DNA from: CAZOLI01 sp964580675
GTDB lineage: Bacteria > Planctomycetota > MHYJ01 > CAYXQY01
Direction of reading: 5' to 3'
Assembly (NCBI GenBank): GCA_964580675.1
Contig: CAZOLI010000011.1
Coordinates: 1-64,000 of the forward strand
Length of the DNA stretch: 64,000 nt
In this document: one piece after another, positions 1-7,757 of the stretch
How the letters are laid out: every line of letters starts with the position of its first letter
Numbering within the stretch: the first letter of the stretch is position 1
The notes under the pieces: generated by a model
Database searches by the model: none
What the model was told of the DNA's origin: nothing
The model's input: only the letters and a program-made list of their open reading frames with translations
Position numbers and translations under genes: made by a program

Positions 1-468
1 GCTACCCTCCTCAACGTGTTCCCTTCGTAGATCGGGCTTTCTTGCCCGATCTCCTTTGGCCGTGAGCATCTCCTCATTCTGTTCCTGCTTTCTTCCTCGT
101 CTACTTTTTCTCTTATTGCATGTTTCCTCTTGCAGGTAGTGTACGGAGGAGGACGGCGACCGGAGTACACGTTGGTTTTGACGCTGCGCCACGACGAACT
201 TCCCTCCCAACCACGCTTACAGGAAATTTGTCGTTGAGTACGAGACGAAGCATTCCCGTAGTGGAGCCCCCTTTTGGTATTAATAGTGCGCTTATATACC
301 CCCCGAATCACTTATCGGGAAAGGTGAACCTGCTGTTCCGGGATTGTGTGGTATGTTCCGAAACAACATCAGCGGGGCGTTGATAATAAGGGGCCATCTG
401 TTTTTAGATGGGGAACGCGAATCCGCTGCTGGTCCATGGACTCTCTTTTATATTAGGAGAACATTGTT
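1..468. other. Gene-free leader region with hairpins and a repeat copy
   Basis: I see no convincing gene here; the only open frame (120-383) has no family signature and lies over a repeat. At 31-50 an inverted repeat, ATCGGGC / GCCCGAT with a six-base loop, could be the terminator of a gene to the left, although no clear T-run follows. Bases 136-236 hold a minus-strand copy of the dispersed repeat described separately. At 394-411 a small hairpin, CCATCT / AGATGG, lies in the likely 5' leader of the AhpD-like gene. A ribosome binding site, AGGAGA, is at 455-460. Confidence 0.5.
136..236 (-). repeat. Dispersed intergenic repeat, copy A (left part and hairpin)
   Basis: Read on the minus strand, this segment matches the left half and central hairpin of the full copy at 52723-52960. 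It starts CAACGACAAATT, continues to GGGAAGTTCGTCGT, which can fold back on the start, and ends with AACGTGTACTCC and CCGTACACTAC. The outer stem GTGTAC / GTACAC is kept. The right half is missing, so the copy is truncated or diverged. It shares only the hairpin with the copy at 6769-6894. Confidence 0.75.
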
Positions 469-795
469 ATGAATGAGGAGATGCCCGATCCCGAAGACCT
501 TCCCTCAACGGCAGGCGAATTTGCCTCCAGCTATCCGGAGGTCTGGAAATCGTACAACAACCTCGGCAAATCAAGTTCGGACGCGGGACCGATTGAGGGA
601 GACACACGCCGCCTCGTGAAACTTGCCCTGGCCATCGCCTCCGAATCAGAAGGAGCGGTACACTCCCACGTCCGGCGTGCGCTGGAGGAGGGTATGGATC
701 CGAAGCAACTCCGCCACGTCGCCATACTTTCCATTCCGACGATCGGGTTTCCCAAAGCGATGGCGGCACTGACCTGGATAGAGGACCTTGTGTGA
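469..795 (+). CDS. Carboxymuconolactone decarboxylase-like (AhpD-fold) protein
   Basis: This 108-residue all-helical protein belongs to the carboxymuconolactone decarboxylase/AhpD family. The family motif is the E-x-x-x-H region around E61-H65-H67, followed by a helix that ends in the typical GFPKAMAAL block. AhpD enzymes use a CxxC disulfide centre, but this protein has no cysteine at all, so thiol peroxidase or disulfide reductase activity is unlikely. Decarboxylase-like or purely structural roles remain possible. The start is well supported: AGGAGA lies nine bases upstream of the ATG. The gene stands alone ahead of a TauE-type permease. The last 33 bases of its homologous part recur at 1835-1867. 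The substrate is unknown. Confidence 0.8.
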   Translation: MNEEMPDPEDLPSTAGEFASSYPEVWKSYNNLGKSSSDAGPIEGDTRRLVKLALAIASESEGAVHSHVRRALEEGMDPKQLRHVAILSIPTIGFPKAMAALTWIEDLV

Positions 796-1005
796 TTATA
801 GGTCGGCCCCTTTGCACGAATCCAGATATGGACGGAGGTCATCTTCGAAGGAGACAGGTGTGATTTGCGGAATGAATACGGTGATTAAGTAGAATTGTTA
901 CGGTAGCCGGTTATCGCATTTGCCCGGAGTGGCAGATGGAAGGTTCTATTGAACGAAAGGGCAGCTTTGTAAAGGCGTTCTTCACGTATATTATTCCGTA
1001 ACCCA

Positions 1006-1767
1006 TTGAAGATTCTGTTTCTTGCTCTTCTCTTTTTCGGAGTTGCTCTTCTTTATTCTTCTGTGGGTTTGGGAGGGGGTTCCTCGTACGTGGCTCTTAT
1101 GGCTCTGTTTTTGATAAACACGAAAAAGATTCCGTCAACGGCTCTTGCCCTTAACATTGTCGTAACTGGGATCGCGGTTTATAACCTGTACCGGAAGGAG
1201 GCTATAAATTTATCATTAATAATTCCGTTTCTCGTTACTTCCATACCGGCTTCGTTTGCTGGAGGGCTCATCGAACTGGATCCGGTTTTTGTAAAAGGCA
1301 TACTCGGGGCAACACTGTTTCCGGCGGGGGTACTGCTTTGGATTCCGGAACACAGCGGAGACGTTGACAGTTCGGAAGAGGAAAACCGTTCCGTCTGGAT
1401 ATCCGCCCTGATCGGCGGAGGGATTGGTTTTTTGGCGGGAATAACAGGGATCGGGGGAGGCGTGTTTTTAATACCCATCGTTTTGCTGACGGGATATGCG
1501 AGGGCGGGGGAAACGACCGGACTGGCTGCGGTGTATGTTTTCGTGAACTCGGTTTCGGCCTTTTCCGCTCACGCGTACCGCCTGAACGTTTACTTCCGCC
1601 TTCTCGGTCCTCTTGTTGTAGCGGTCTCGACGGCCGCGGTGCTGGGGACCTGGATTAACACGGAAAAACTTTCCTCCCGGGGCATTCGACGGATGGCCGG
1701 TGTGGTTCTGATGTTGGCCTCGATTCAGTTGTGTCTGGGTCTGTTTGGTTTCCTGCCTTCCGCATAA
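1006..1767 (+). CDS. TauE/SafE-type membrane permease
   Basis: This is a 253-residue polytopic membrane protein with about eight hydrophobic segments. It has the internal duplication of the TauE/SafE family, with one glycine-rich motif in each half (GLGGGSS at 21-27 and GITGIGGG at 145-152). The family exports or imports small sulfur-containing or organic anions such as sulfite, sulfoacetate or taurine; the substrate here cannot be read from sequence. Length is normal for the family. The start is a TTG, chosen because the hydrophobic first helix begins there; no good ribosome binding site precedes it, so the start is uncertain. No sulfur-metabolism genes are nearby. Confidence 0.85.
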   Translation: MKILFLALLFFGVALLYSSVGLGGGSSYVALMALFLINTKKIPSTALALNIVVTGIAVYNLYRKEAINLSLIIPFLVTSIPASFAGGLIELDPVFVKGILGATLFPAGVLLWIPEHSGDVDSSEEENRSVWISALIGGGIGFLAGITGIGGGVFLIPIVLLTGYARAGETTGLAAVYVFVNSVSAFSAHAYRLNVYFRLLGPLVVAVSTAAVLGTWINTEKLSSRGIRRMAGVVLMLASIQLCLGLFGFLPSA

Positions 1768-1808
1768 GACAGATTTCGGTTATATCTGGAGGGAGATGGT
1801 CGTGTCCT

Positions 1809-1872
1809 CTTTACTCCAATCGGTTGTCTCAGAGAGCGATGGCGGCACTGACCTGGATAGAGGACCTGACAT
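1809..1872 (+). pseudogene. Relic of the 3' end of an AhpD-like gene
   Basis: Bases 1835-1867 are identical over 33 bases to 756-788, the C-terminal coding end of the AhpD-like gene at 469-795. In this copy the frame still reads AMAALTWIEDL and then stops at 1870-1872. Upstream, 1809-1834 is only loosely similar to the matching part of the intact gene and no start or full domain remains. It looks like the remnant of a duplicated gene, or of a recombination event that carried the end of the gene past the TauE-type permease. Confidence 0.6.
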
Positions 1873-1881
1873 AACCTCCGT

Positions 1882-2787
1882 TCAAATCGCGTCCTGTTCA
1901 TTCAGCAGATCGCGGAGGTTCGCACCCGAGCGGGCCAGGTAGTTCAGCAGAAGTTTGTTCGGGGGATGCCGCAGGCTGATTTTCAGGAGGTTGGAGAAAA
2001 CGGTATTCCATCCGAGCGTAAAGATGCTGATGCCGGCCGCCCACAGCAATTCGGAGCGAATACAGTCGTGACAGCCAACGACCACACGGCGTTTCCAGAG
2101 CGGAACGAACATGATGATGTCCACGTAAACCGGTACGGCCGAAGCAATTCTGTTTTCCATACAGAGGGGACACGGGAACGGGATCCGGTCCGGAGAAATA
2201 TCAAGATATCGAAGGGAATCCGGATTGATCATTTCCCGCATGTAGAGCATGTTGGGAATCTCAAGCAGGGATATGAGTAGTTTTATGAGATACGTCATAA
2301 CGGACTCCTCGTATCCCATGATACTGGAGACGGGGATTTCGTCCTCCTGACGCGAGACCGAATCGATCCCCATTGCATTTTTTGCTGATTCACACCGGGG
2401 ACAGGGTCGTTCCGGATCGGTTTTTGCAAAACCACAGTCCGGACAAAACCGATCCTCCTCGATCGTCACCGAATGGACGGAAAATCCTTCCGGGGACGTT
2501 TGTTTTCGGGTACTGGATGCCGTGTCGTCCGACGAGGAGGATTTGTTCCTTCGATCAAACGCTTCGTCGAAGAACGCACGTTTCTCGGGGTTCGACAGGA
2601 TTTCGTACGCGTTGTTGATTCGTTTCATGTGTTCCCCGGCCGAATCATCTTCCGGATTCGCGTCCGGGTGATGCCTGCGGGCCTGTTCCCTGTAGGCTTC
2701 TTTGATTTCGTCCCGATCGGCGTCCCGTGGTACACCAAGGATGTCGTATGGATTGGTTAAATCCATGTCCCTTCCCATTCCGGTCAT
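1882..2787 (-). CDS. J-domain protein with two zinc-ribbon pairs and a hydrophobic tail
   Basis: Residues 10-80 form a J domain with the HPD motif at 40-42, so the protein should stimulate a DnaK-type chaperone. It is not DnaJ itself, because the G/F linker and the CxxCxGxG zinc repeats are absent. Instead there are four CxxC pairs at 115-118, 129-132, 206-209 and 239-242, which suggests two zinc ribbons. The stretches 162-185 and 213-275 are hydrophobic and may bind or cross a membrane. A serine-rich linker spans 83-100. A second start at residue 8 (MDLTNP) is equally plausible. Partner and client are unknown. The toroid-protein gene lies about 200 bases upstream on the same strand. Confidence 0.8.
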   Translation of the reverse strand: MTGMGRDMDLTNPYDILGVPRDADRDEIKEAYREQARRHHPDANPEDDSAGEHMKRINNAYEILSNPEKRAFFDEAFDRRNKSSSSDDTASSTRKQTSPEGFSVHSVTIEEDRFCPDCGFAKTDPERPCPRCESAKNAMGIDSVSRQEDEIPVSSIMGYEESVMTYLIKLLISLLEIPNMLYMREMINPDSLRYLDISPDRIPFPCPLCMENRIASAVPVYVDIIMFVPLWKRRVVVGCHDCIRSELLWAAGISIFTLGWNTVFSNLLKISLRHPPNKLLLNYLARSGANLRDLLNEQDAI

Positions 2788-2989
2788 GGCCGTGTTTCCG
2801 TTCCGGTTCAGAGGGAGTGAGAGAGACGCCCCCCGAATAACCTTTTTCGAAAGCCCGTGTGCGTCCCGGGTTTAGATGGGTTTTCTGAATTCTCTGACCC
2901 GGGTCGGGAATTTAATGTTGAGCTGGCCGGACCCCCGATGGAGGTCAGGGGACCAGGGGATTTTTCGGAGAACCCTGTTTGTGTCGGAT

Positions 2990-4336
2990 TTATTTCGTGG
3001 TCACCGGCAGGGTGGCCCGCTTCAGGAAGAGCAGCGCAAAACAGGAGGCGATGGTTTTGTTTTTGCCACCCATGGCCCAGGAACCATTGTTTGCCTGATC
3101 TTCCACGAGAAACTCGGCACCGTCCCAGTACCATTCGTGCCCACCGAACGTTTTCGTTCTTGTAAGCATCATCGCCCGTTCGAGGGCATACATGCCGTAG
3201 TAGGGATGACCGCCGGTAACGGATTCTGCCCCGATGGGGGTTTGGACATTTTTCGGGTATCTTCCGTAATTGTCATATATCCAGGCAATTCCGTCGTGAA
3301 TGGATTGAGTTGCTTTTTCCTTGATTTTGCTGGAGAGGCGATCTCCCATAATGATTTTCAGGTTGCTCAGGGCGATCTGCACACTTCCGATGCCGCCGGT
3401 GGTCATGTTGAAATAACCGGACGGAAGTTGATCACCAGAGGCCCCCTCGGGATTTCCGTAGGTCCAACCCCGGGCGCGGAGAGTGTGGTCCTCGCCCGTT
3501 TTCGTGGCGTTTTCCCCTTCTTCTCCGTAGTTTCCGATGCCTTCCATGTCCACTTCCGGGCCGTCTTCTTCCTGGGTGTCCAACCAGTGTTTCAGCATGC
3601 GTTTCCAGTGTTTGGGGTGGATTTTGATGTTACAGCGTGCGGCTGAATGAAAGCCGAGAAGGGCGTACTGGGTGTTGGAATTGTCGTATCCTCTGGGTTT
3701 CGTACAGAAATCTCCCGATCTCGTTAACATGTATTCGGTTCCTTCCTTTCCGGTCCCAACACCTTTGTTCACGTCGATATCTCCCGGTGGGTTCTCCATG
3801 CCATAACTGAAACCCCCGTCCTTCTGCAGGTTTTTTAGCAGCCATTTCGTTGCATTCAGCATGAATTTCCGGGCTTTGGGGGACAAATTCCGGGGTCTTA
3901 TTTTTACGGAGTCGCTGGTACCACCCACAAAATCCTCGGCCTGTTTTCGTTCCTCCTCCGGAATAAACAGGCTTTCGACGGCCATTATTGAAAGTGCGAC
4001 GGTATACACGTCCTTAAAATCCTGATCGAACAGGAATTTAAATCCCTTTTGTATCTGGGAGTCCTTCGGCTCAACCCCACTTTCAAGAAGTGTGTGGAGA
4101 ACAAGGGCCGTTTCCCCGGCCGGAAAGGTTCGATCACCGATGGAGACCTGGTTAAGATCCCAGGACCCATCTGCCTTCTGCTTGTTTTTCAGGAATTCGA
4201 CCCCTTTGTTTATCGCCTTCTTTACTTTTTCAGAGAGTTCCTGATGTGAATCTCCCTGAGCATGAATAGAAACATTGGAGGAACACAAAACAAACGAGAA
4301 AAGAAGGACAATCGGAACCAGGTATAATTTTTTCAT
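2990..4336 (-). CDS. Secreted squalene-cyclase-like alpha/alpha-toroid protein
   Basis: The 448-residue product starts with a clear signal peptide (about residues 1-27, cleaved after HAQ). It then shows repeats of the prenyltransferase/squalene-oxidase type: pairs of helices with the recurring pattern ..FLxxxQxxDGSW.., seen near the N-terminus (KQKADGSWD) and again near the C-terminus (QANNGSWAMG). Hopene cyclases carry a DxDD catalytic motif; I do not see it, so this is probably not a cyclase. Such exported toroid proteins of unknown function are common in Planctomycetes. GGGGAG immediately precedes the ATG. A divergent promoter region of about 300 bases separates it from the tyrosine catabolic set. 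Confidence 0.75.
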   Translation of the reverse strand: MKKLYLVPIVLLFSFVLCSSNVSIHAQGDSHQELSEKVKKAINKGVEFLKNKQKADGSWDLNQVSIGDRTFPAGETALVLHTLLESGVEPKDSQIQKGFKFLFDQDFKDVYTVALSIMAVESLFIPEEERKQAEDFVGGTSDSVKIRPRNLSPKARKFMLNATKWLLKNLQKDGGFSYGMENPPGDIDVNKGVGTGKEGTEYMLTRSGDFCTKPRGYDNSNTQYALLGFHSAARCNIKIHPKHWKRMLKHWLDTQEEDGPEVDMEGIGNYGEEGENATKTGEDHTLRARGWTYGNPEGASGDQLPSGYFNMTTGGIGSVQIALSNLKIIMGDRLSSKIKEKATQSIHDGIAWIYDNYGRYPKNVQTPIGAESVTGGHPYYGMYALERAMMLTRTKTFGGHEWYWDGAEFLVEDQANNGSWAMGGKNKTIASCFALLFLKRATLPVTTK

Positions 4337-4635
4337 GACTCCCCGTGATTGGATCGTGAACTCATGCGGAAAATGCCAGAGAAGTAAGCATCATTTTATA
4401 GTGGGGTCCACGAAGAAAATCAAGGAATTGCGGTTCCCGGGCGATTCAAAATTCGTTGAAATCCAAAATTTCCTATGATACTGTACGCATCAACATCCCT
4501 GCAGGGGGACGGGAGGACGTGCCTTGATTCTGCAGGTGATTCCCTCCCGGATGTTTATCAACGACACATCGCTGAAGGTCATCGTTTGTCTCGATCATTT
4601 CACTGTCGAATTGTACTTTTTATCTGGAGGTCATA
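4337..4635. other. Divergent intergenic region before the homogentisate genes
   Basis: These 299 bases separate the leftward toroid-protein gene from the rightward dioxygenase gene, so they should contain both promoters. The sequence is more A+T rich than its flanks. I see no convincing promoter pair or operator. A strong ribosome binding site, GGAGGT at 4626-4631, sits five bases before the dioxygenase ATG. Confidence 0.4.
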
Positions 4636-5337
4636 ATGGACAAAGATCAGGTTGGTCCCGGTGGATTAACGGAAGAAGAACGGGATGAGATACTGGAAGA
4701 GCTCTGGGAGAAGTTCACGCTGAAACTGGATCATACGGCAGTCGCCACCAGCAACATTGAGGAGACGGCCTATGTGTTTATGCGGGCCCTTCAGGGCGGA
4801 CAGACGAAGTACCGTGCCCCGGACGTGGCGGCGAGTGATCCCGATGCACAATCGAGCATGAAAACCGTTGCGGTGGCCCTCGGGTCGATGCAGGAAGCCG
4901 GTTATATAGCTCCGGTGGAAGGAATCGACGGTGAAGTGGAGTCGCAGGTCAATCATTTTATCGACTGCTGTGCGGAAGGATACCAGCACGTGGCTCTTCG
5001 AATTGAGGGTGGAACCATTGAAGAATATCGCGAACTGACGGAGAAACTGGGCGTCAACTACATCACGGACATACTCCTGGACGACGACGCCAACCTGCTT
5101 CAGATGTTTACGGGTTCGCTGTTCCGCTCCCCCAACCCGGCTGCGGGGCCGTTTATCGAAATTAATCAGCGCCTCGACATGGAGGAACGGGACCAGACCC
5201 ACTTTCACCACGACACGGTGCAGGGGTTATACAGTTCAATAGAGAAACTACAGATCGAGGACGAACAGACCTGGATCATTGACTTTGACAAAATTCCCGA
5301 CGACTGGTCCCTGTTTGACCAGGAGCCCGGACAGTAG
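4636..5337 (+). CDS. Short 4-hydroxyphenylpyruvate dioxygenase-like VOC protein
   Basis: This 233-residue protein has the three metal ligands of the extradiol/HPPD fold in family-typical settings: His33 in LDHTAVA, a second His near 118 in QHVALR, and Glu near 175 in PFIEINQR, which matches the HPPD motif around the iron-binding glutamate. HPPD converts 4-hydroxyphenylpyruvate into homogentisate, and the next gene encodes homogentisate dioxygenase. That context supports the role. The protein is about 120 residues shorter than ordinary HPPD, so part of the usual two-module scaffold is reduced. Ribosome binding site GGAGGT precedes the ATG. The protein is very acidic. Another small-molecule dioxygenase specificity remains possible. 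Confidence 0.75.
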   Translation: MDKDQVGPGGLTEEERDEILEELWEKFTLKLDHTAVATSNIEETAYVFMRALQGGQTKYRAPDVAASDPDAQSSMKTVAVALGSMQEAGYIAPVEGIDGEVESQVNHFIDCCAEGYQHVALRIEGGTIEEYRELTEKLGVNYITDILLDDDANLLQMFTGSLFRSPNPAAGPFIEINQRLDMEERDQTHFHHDTVQGLYSSIEKLQIEDEQTWIIDFDKIPDDWSLFDQEPGQ

Positions 5338-5379
5338 ATCGATCGAGCTAGCGTTTTATCGGTTCTCCGGAGGTACACC

Positions 5380-6615
5380 ATGGACTACGTGCCAAAAATG
5401 ATCTCCCTGACGGATGCCGAAAAAAAGGTTCGCCTCGATTATGAATCCCGGCTGGACGACTGGCATTCTTCGGGTCGTCCCCCGAAAGGTCTGTACAGTT
5501 ACAAACTGGAGTTTGGAACGGAGGTTCTCCGGGAAACACCTCCGACGGTTATTGAATCCTCCGAGACCTACGAGGATCGTTCCGGATACCGGGAGGAGAT
5601 CGAGGAGGCAACGACGGAATCACTGCGGAATCGCCGGGCCATTGACATGACGGCCGTGGATTCCGATTTCTTCGAACCGGTCCTGTGGTCCGAAGGCGTA
5701 ACGGTGTGGGCCGTCAACGGCAACCTGGGCAGTACGGAAAACTGGCGGGCGTACCGCCACGGAAACTGCCACGAACTTCTGTTCGTTCACCGTGCCGAAG
5801 ACACGTTTTCCATTCTGACGGACTTCGGTCTTCTGGAAGACGTTCGACAGGGGGATTTCGTGTACCTTCCAAGAGGAACCACGTACGCTTTCCAGGAGAC
5901 GGGAGAGGTATCGGTGATTGCCTACGAGGTTCCGGAACGGCTGTATCGACCGTATGATTACTGGATGGGGGAAGGGCAACCCTGGCCGTTTCCGCCCGAC
6001 GCAACCATTCCTCCCGAACCGGTGAACCGGGAGACGATGATGGGGGATCGGGAACCCATTCACGACGTGGTTGTGAAGCAGCGGACCGGTGATTACACCC
6101 GCCTGTCCTACAAAACCCCGGTGTTTGACGTTGCCGCCTGGGAAGGAAACGTCTGGCCGTTTGTTCTACACATGGATGACCTGAATGCGTTAACGTCCCC
6201 GGATTTCCACCTGGATCCGCCGAAGGTAACGGTGTTCGCCGGGGAGAGCGAAGACATGTATCTGCAGGTGTTTCTTCCCCGGTGGATGCAGAGCCCACCC
6301 TACAATCACATGAACAGGGTGGACGAAGCCCTGTTGAACCACAGCGGGTACGAGGCCCGTCCCGAGATTGGCGACGGGTACCTTACCCTTCATCCGGCCG
6401 GTGTGCCTCACGGACCGGATCCCCGGGTCGTCGAGGAAGTGGCCGAGGAGGGCCATCCCGAGGGACCGGAGGACATTCCCTGGGCAAACGAGATCGGTGT
6501 CATGGTGGAGTCCACCTCGCCCTTTGCCGTACTCGAAGCCGGTCGGAATGCGGAAGTATCCGGGTACGACCAATCCTGGTCCGACGTGGCCAGCGAGGAG
6601 GAACTTTACGAATAA
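5380..6615 (+). CDS. hmgA: Homogentisate 1,2-dioxygenase
   Basis: The 411-residue product opens the ring of homogentisate to maleylacetoacetate in tyrosine and phenylalanine breakdown. It is a double-cupin protein. The iron site is readable: His310 and Glu316 keep the six-residue spacing of the family (NHMNRVDE), and the motif HPAGVPHGPDP follows at 338-348 with the third histidine. Length is slightly below the usual 430-445. Ribosome binding site GGAGGT lies at 5369-5374. It starts 42 bases after the HPPD-like gene and is surely co-transcribed with it. A maleylacetoacetate isomerase gene is not present in the window. Confidence 0.9.
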   Translation: MDYVPKMISLTDAEKKVRLDYESRLDDWHSSGRPPKGLYSYKLEFGTEVLRETPPTVIESSETYEDRSGYREEIEEATTESLRNRRAIDMTAVDSDFFEPVLWSEGVTVWAVNGNLGSTENWRAYRHGNCHELLFVHRAEDTFSILTDFGLLEDVRQGDFVYLPRGTTYAFQETGEVSVIAYEVPERLYRPYDYWMGEGQPWPFPPDATIPPEPVNRETMMGDREPIHDVVVKQRTGDYTRLSYKTPVFDVAAWEGNVWPFVLHMDDLNALTSPDFHLDPPKVTVFAGESEDMYLQVFLPRWMQSPPYNHMNRVDEALLNHSGYEARPEIGDGYLTLHPAGVPHGPDPRVVEEVAEEGHPEGPEDIPWANEIGVMVESTSPFAVLEAGRNAEVSGYDQSWSDVASEEELYE

Positions 6616-6681
6616 CCGGTCACCGGATTCGCCCGGGACCGCATCCGGGCAAACTGTATCCTCTTTCCCCGATACGTTTAT

Positions 6682-6713
6682 TTGACGAGAAATCGGGTAA
6701 AAAAGGGTATAAT
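6682..6713 (+). promoter_or_regulatory. Candidate sigma-70-type promoter before the FAH-family gene
   Basis: A perfect TATAAT stands at 6708-6713 with TTGACG at 6682-6687. The 20-base spacing is longer than ideal. Because it follows a hairpin and precedes the repeat, it may drive separate transcription of the repeat and the FAH-family gene. Confidence 0.4.
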
Positions 6714-6768
6714 AGTGGGGCGGATTGTGTGTTCTTTCTGTCGAAAATAGGGGACTTTATCAAAACAT

Positions 6769-6894
6769 AACGTGTACTCCGGACGGCGTTGCCGTCCTCC
6801 GTGCACTACAACGAACACCGCTATTTCATGTGCGGAGTTTTGCGTTGGGAAATGGGTTCTGTTGTCGTGCGTAAAGAAGTAGCGGCGTGCACGT
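6769..6894 (+). repeat. Dispersed intergenic repeat, copy B (hairpin and right part)
   Basis: This segment aligns along its whole length with 52832-52956. It begins AACGTGTACTCC, folds into GGACGGC / GCCGTCC inside a GTGTAC / GTGCAC outer stem, and continues with CTACAACGAACAC, TATTTCATGT, GGAGTTTTGCGT, GGGAAATGG and TTCTGTTGT. It ends in a GTGCGT...GTGCAC inverted repeat. The inner stem sequence differs from the other copy while pairing is kept, which suggests selection on structure. The left half seen in copies A and C is absent. Confidence 0.8.
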
Positions 6895-6998
6895 TTTTCT
6901 GAAGGAAAGTAGCACTTGCCCTTTTTCGGGGAGGGACCGAGTTTTTGCTGAACTTTTTTTCCTGTCGTCTGGCTCATCAATTTCTAACGGATCCAATC

Positions 6999-7757
6999 AT
7001 GAGCGAATCGATCAAGGACGAGTTGCGAAATCCCGTGAAGTTTCTCGACGGTGTATCGGACGAGGACCACATCCGTGGTGTGGGACGAGCTCTTGGCCGT
7101 ACGGAGGAAGAAATTGAGGAGGGGCTGAAACTGCGCCGCCGAATGTGGGCGTATTTTGAACTCGCCCTCAATCATCGATATATACATGAGGACGGCGAAA
7201 CGGTACCGGTGCCGGAGAAGTTCGAGAAACCGGATTACGAGTTTGAGGTGGCCGTTCTCCTCGACCAATCCAGCGGTCGCGGCTGGGACCAGGACACCGC
7301 CGAGGCGTTCCTCCGTGAGAATGCCCGGGTGACCATTTTGAACGATCTTTCCTGCAGGGGATTGCAGGGGGACGACATCCAGGGAAAACTCGGTCCGGCA
7401 CGAAGCAAGACCCTTCTTGGAAAGGGCCTCGGGCCGACGTGGAAATCATTCGATTGGTTTCTGGAAGAAAATCCTCAGCTGACCCTCCGGGTAAACGGAG
7501 AGAAACGAATGAGCCGGCCCGCCTACACGGATGCCACCATCTGGCCCCTGTCACGAATTCTCTCGTATTTCTCCGATCAGGGACTGGTTCTTGACGCCGG
7601 TACCCTGCTCTGCAGTGGCACGTTCGGGGGTGGCTCCATTGCGGAAATGGACGGGGAGTACCCCTGGCTCACACACGAAACGTCGCCGGAAACCGTTGAG
7701 ATGGAAGTTGAGGGACTCGGTACACTGACGAACACCTTCGAACGTGTGTCGGATTAA
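6999..7757 (+). CDS. Fumarylacetoacetate hydrolase-family protein
   Basis: The 252-residue product carries the FAH-fold signature: acidic metal ligands in the YEFEVAVLL segment and the NDLSCRGLQ motif, followed by KTLLGKGLGP, which corresponds to the family's substrate-loop region. In this setting it probably splits fumarylacetoacetate into fumarate and acetoacetate, the last step of the homogentisate route. I chose the internal ATG at 6999 rather than the longer frame from 6945, because the extra 18 residues are hydrophobic and unlike the family and the protein core begins at MSESIKDEL. The ribosome binding site is weak. Its stop codon overlaps the stop of the convergent symporter gene. Confidence 0.75.
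   Translation: MSESIKDELRNPVKFLDGVSDEDHIRGVGRALGRTEEEIEEGLKLRRRMWAYFELALNHRYIHEDGETVPVPEKFEKPDYEFEVAVLLDQSSGRGWDQDTAEAFLRENARVTILNDLSCRGLQGDDIQGKLGPARSKTLLGKGLGPTWKSFDWFLEENPQLTLRVNGEKRMSRPAYTDATIWPLSRILSYFSDQGLVLDAGTLLCSGTFGGGSIAEMDGEYPWLTHETSPETVEMEVEGLGTLTNTFERVSD

Larger units (their letters stand above)
6616..6998. other. Spacer inside the homogentisate locus, with hairpin, promoter and repeat
   Basis: This 383-base gap splits the catabolic set between the homogentisate dioxygenase and the FAH-family gene. At 6631-6650 a hairpin (GCCCGG / CCGGGC, eight-base loop) follows the dioxygenase stop. A promoter-like pair follows at 6682-6713. The repeat element occupies 6769-6894. No gene is apparent in the gap. 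Confidence 0.5.

Noticed and set aside
120..383. 87-codon open frame at the left end
   Set aside because: It overlaps the minus-strand repeat copy, has no ribosome binding site or family signature, and its composition is unlike the real genes.
469..795. AhpD alkylhydroperoxidase
   Set aside because: The essential CxxC motif is missing; there is no cysteine in the protein.
2990..4336. Squalene-hopene cyclase
   Set aside because: The fold repeats fit, but the DxDD catalytic motif is absent, the protein is secreted and at 448 residues it is too short.
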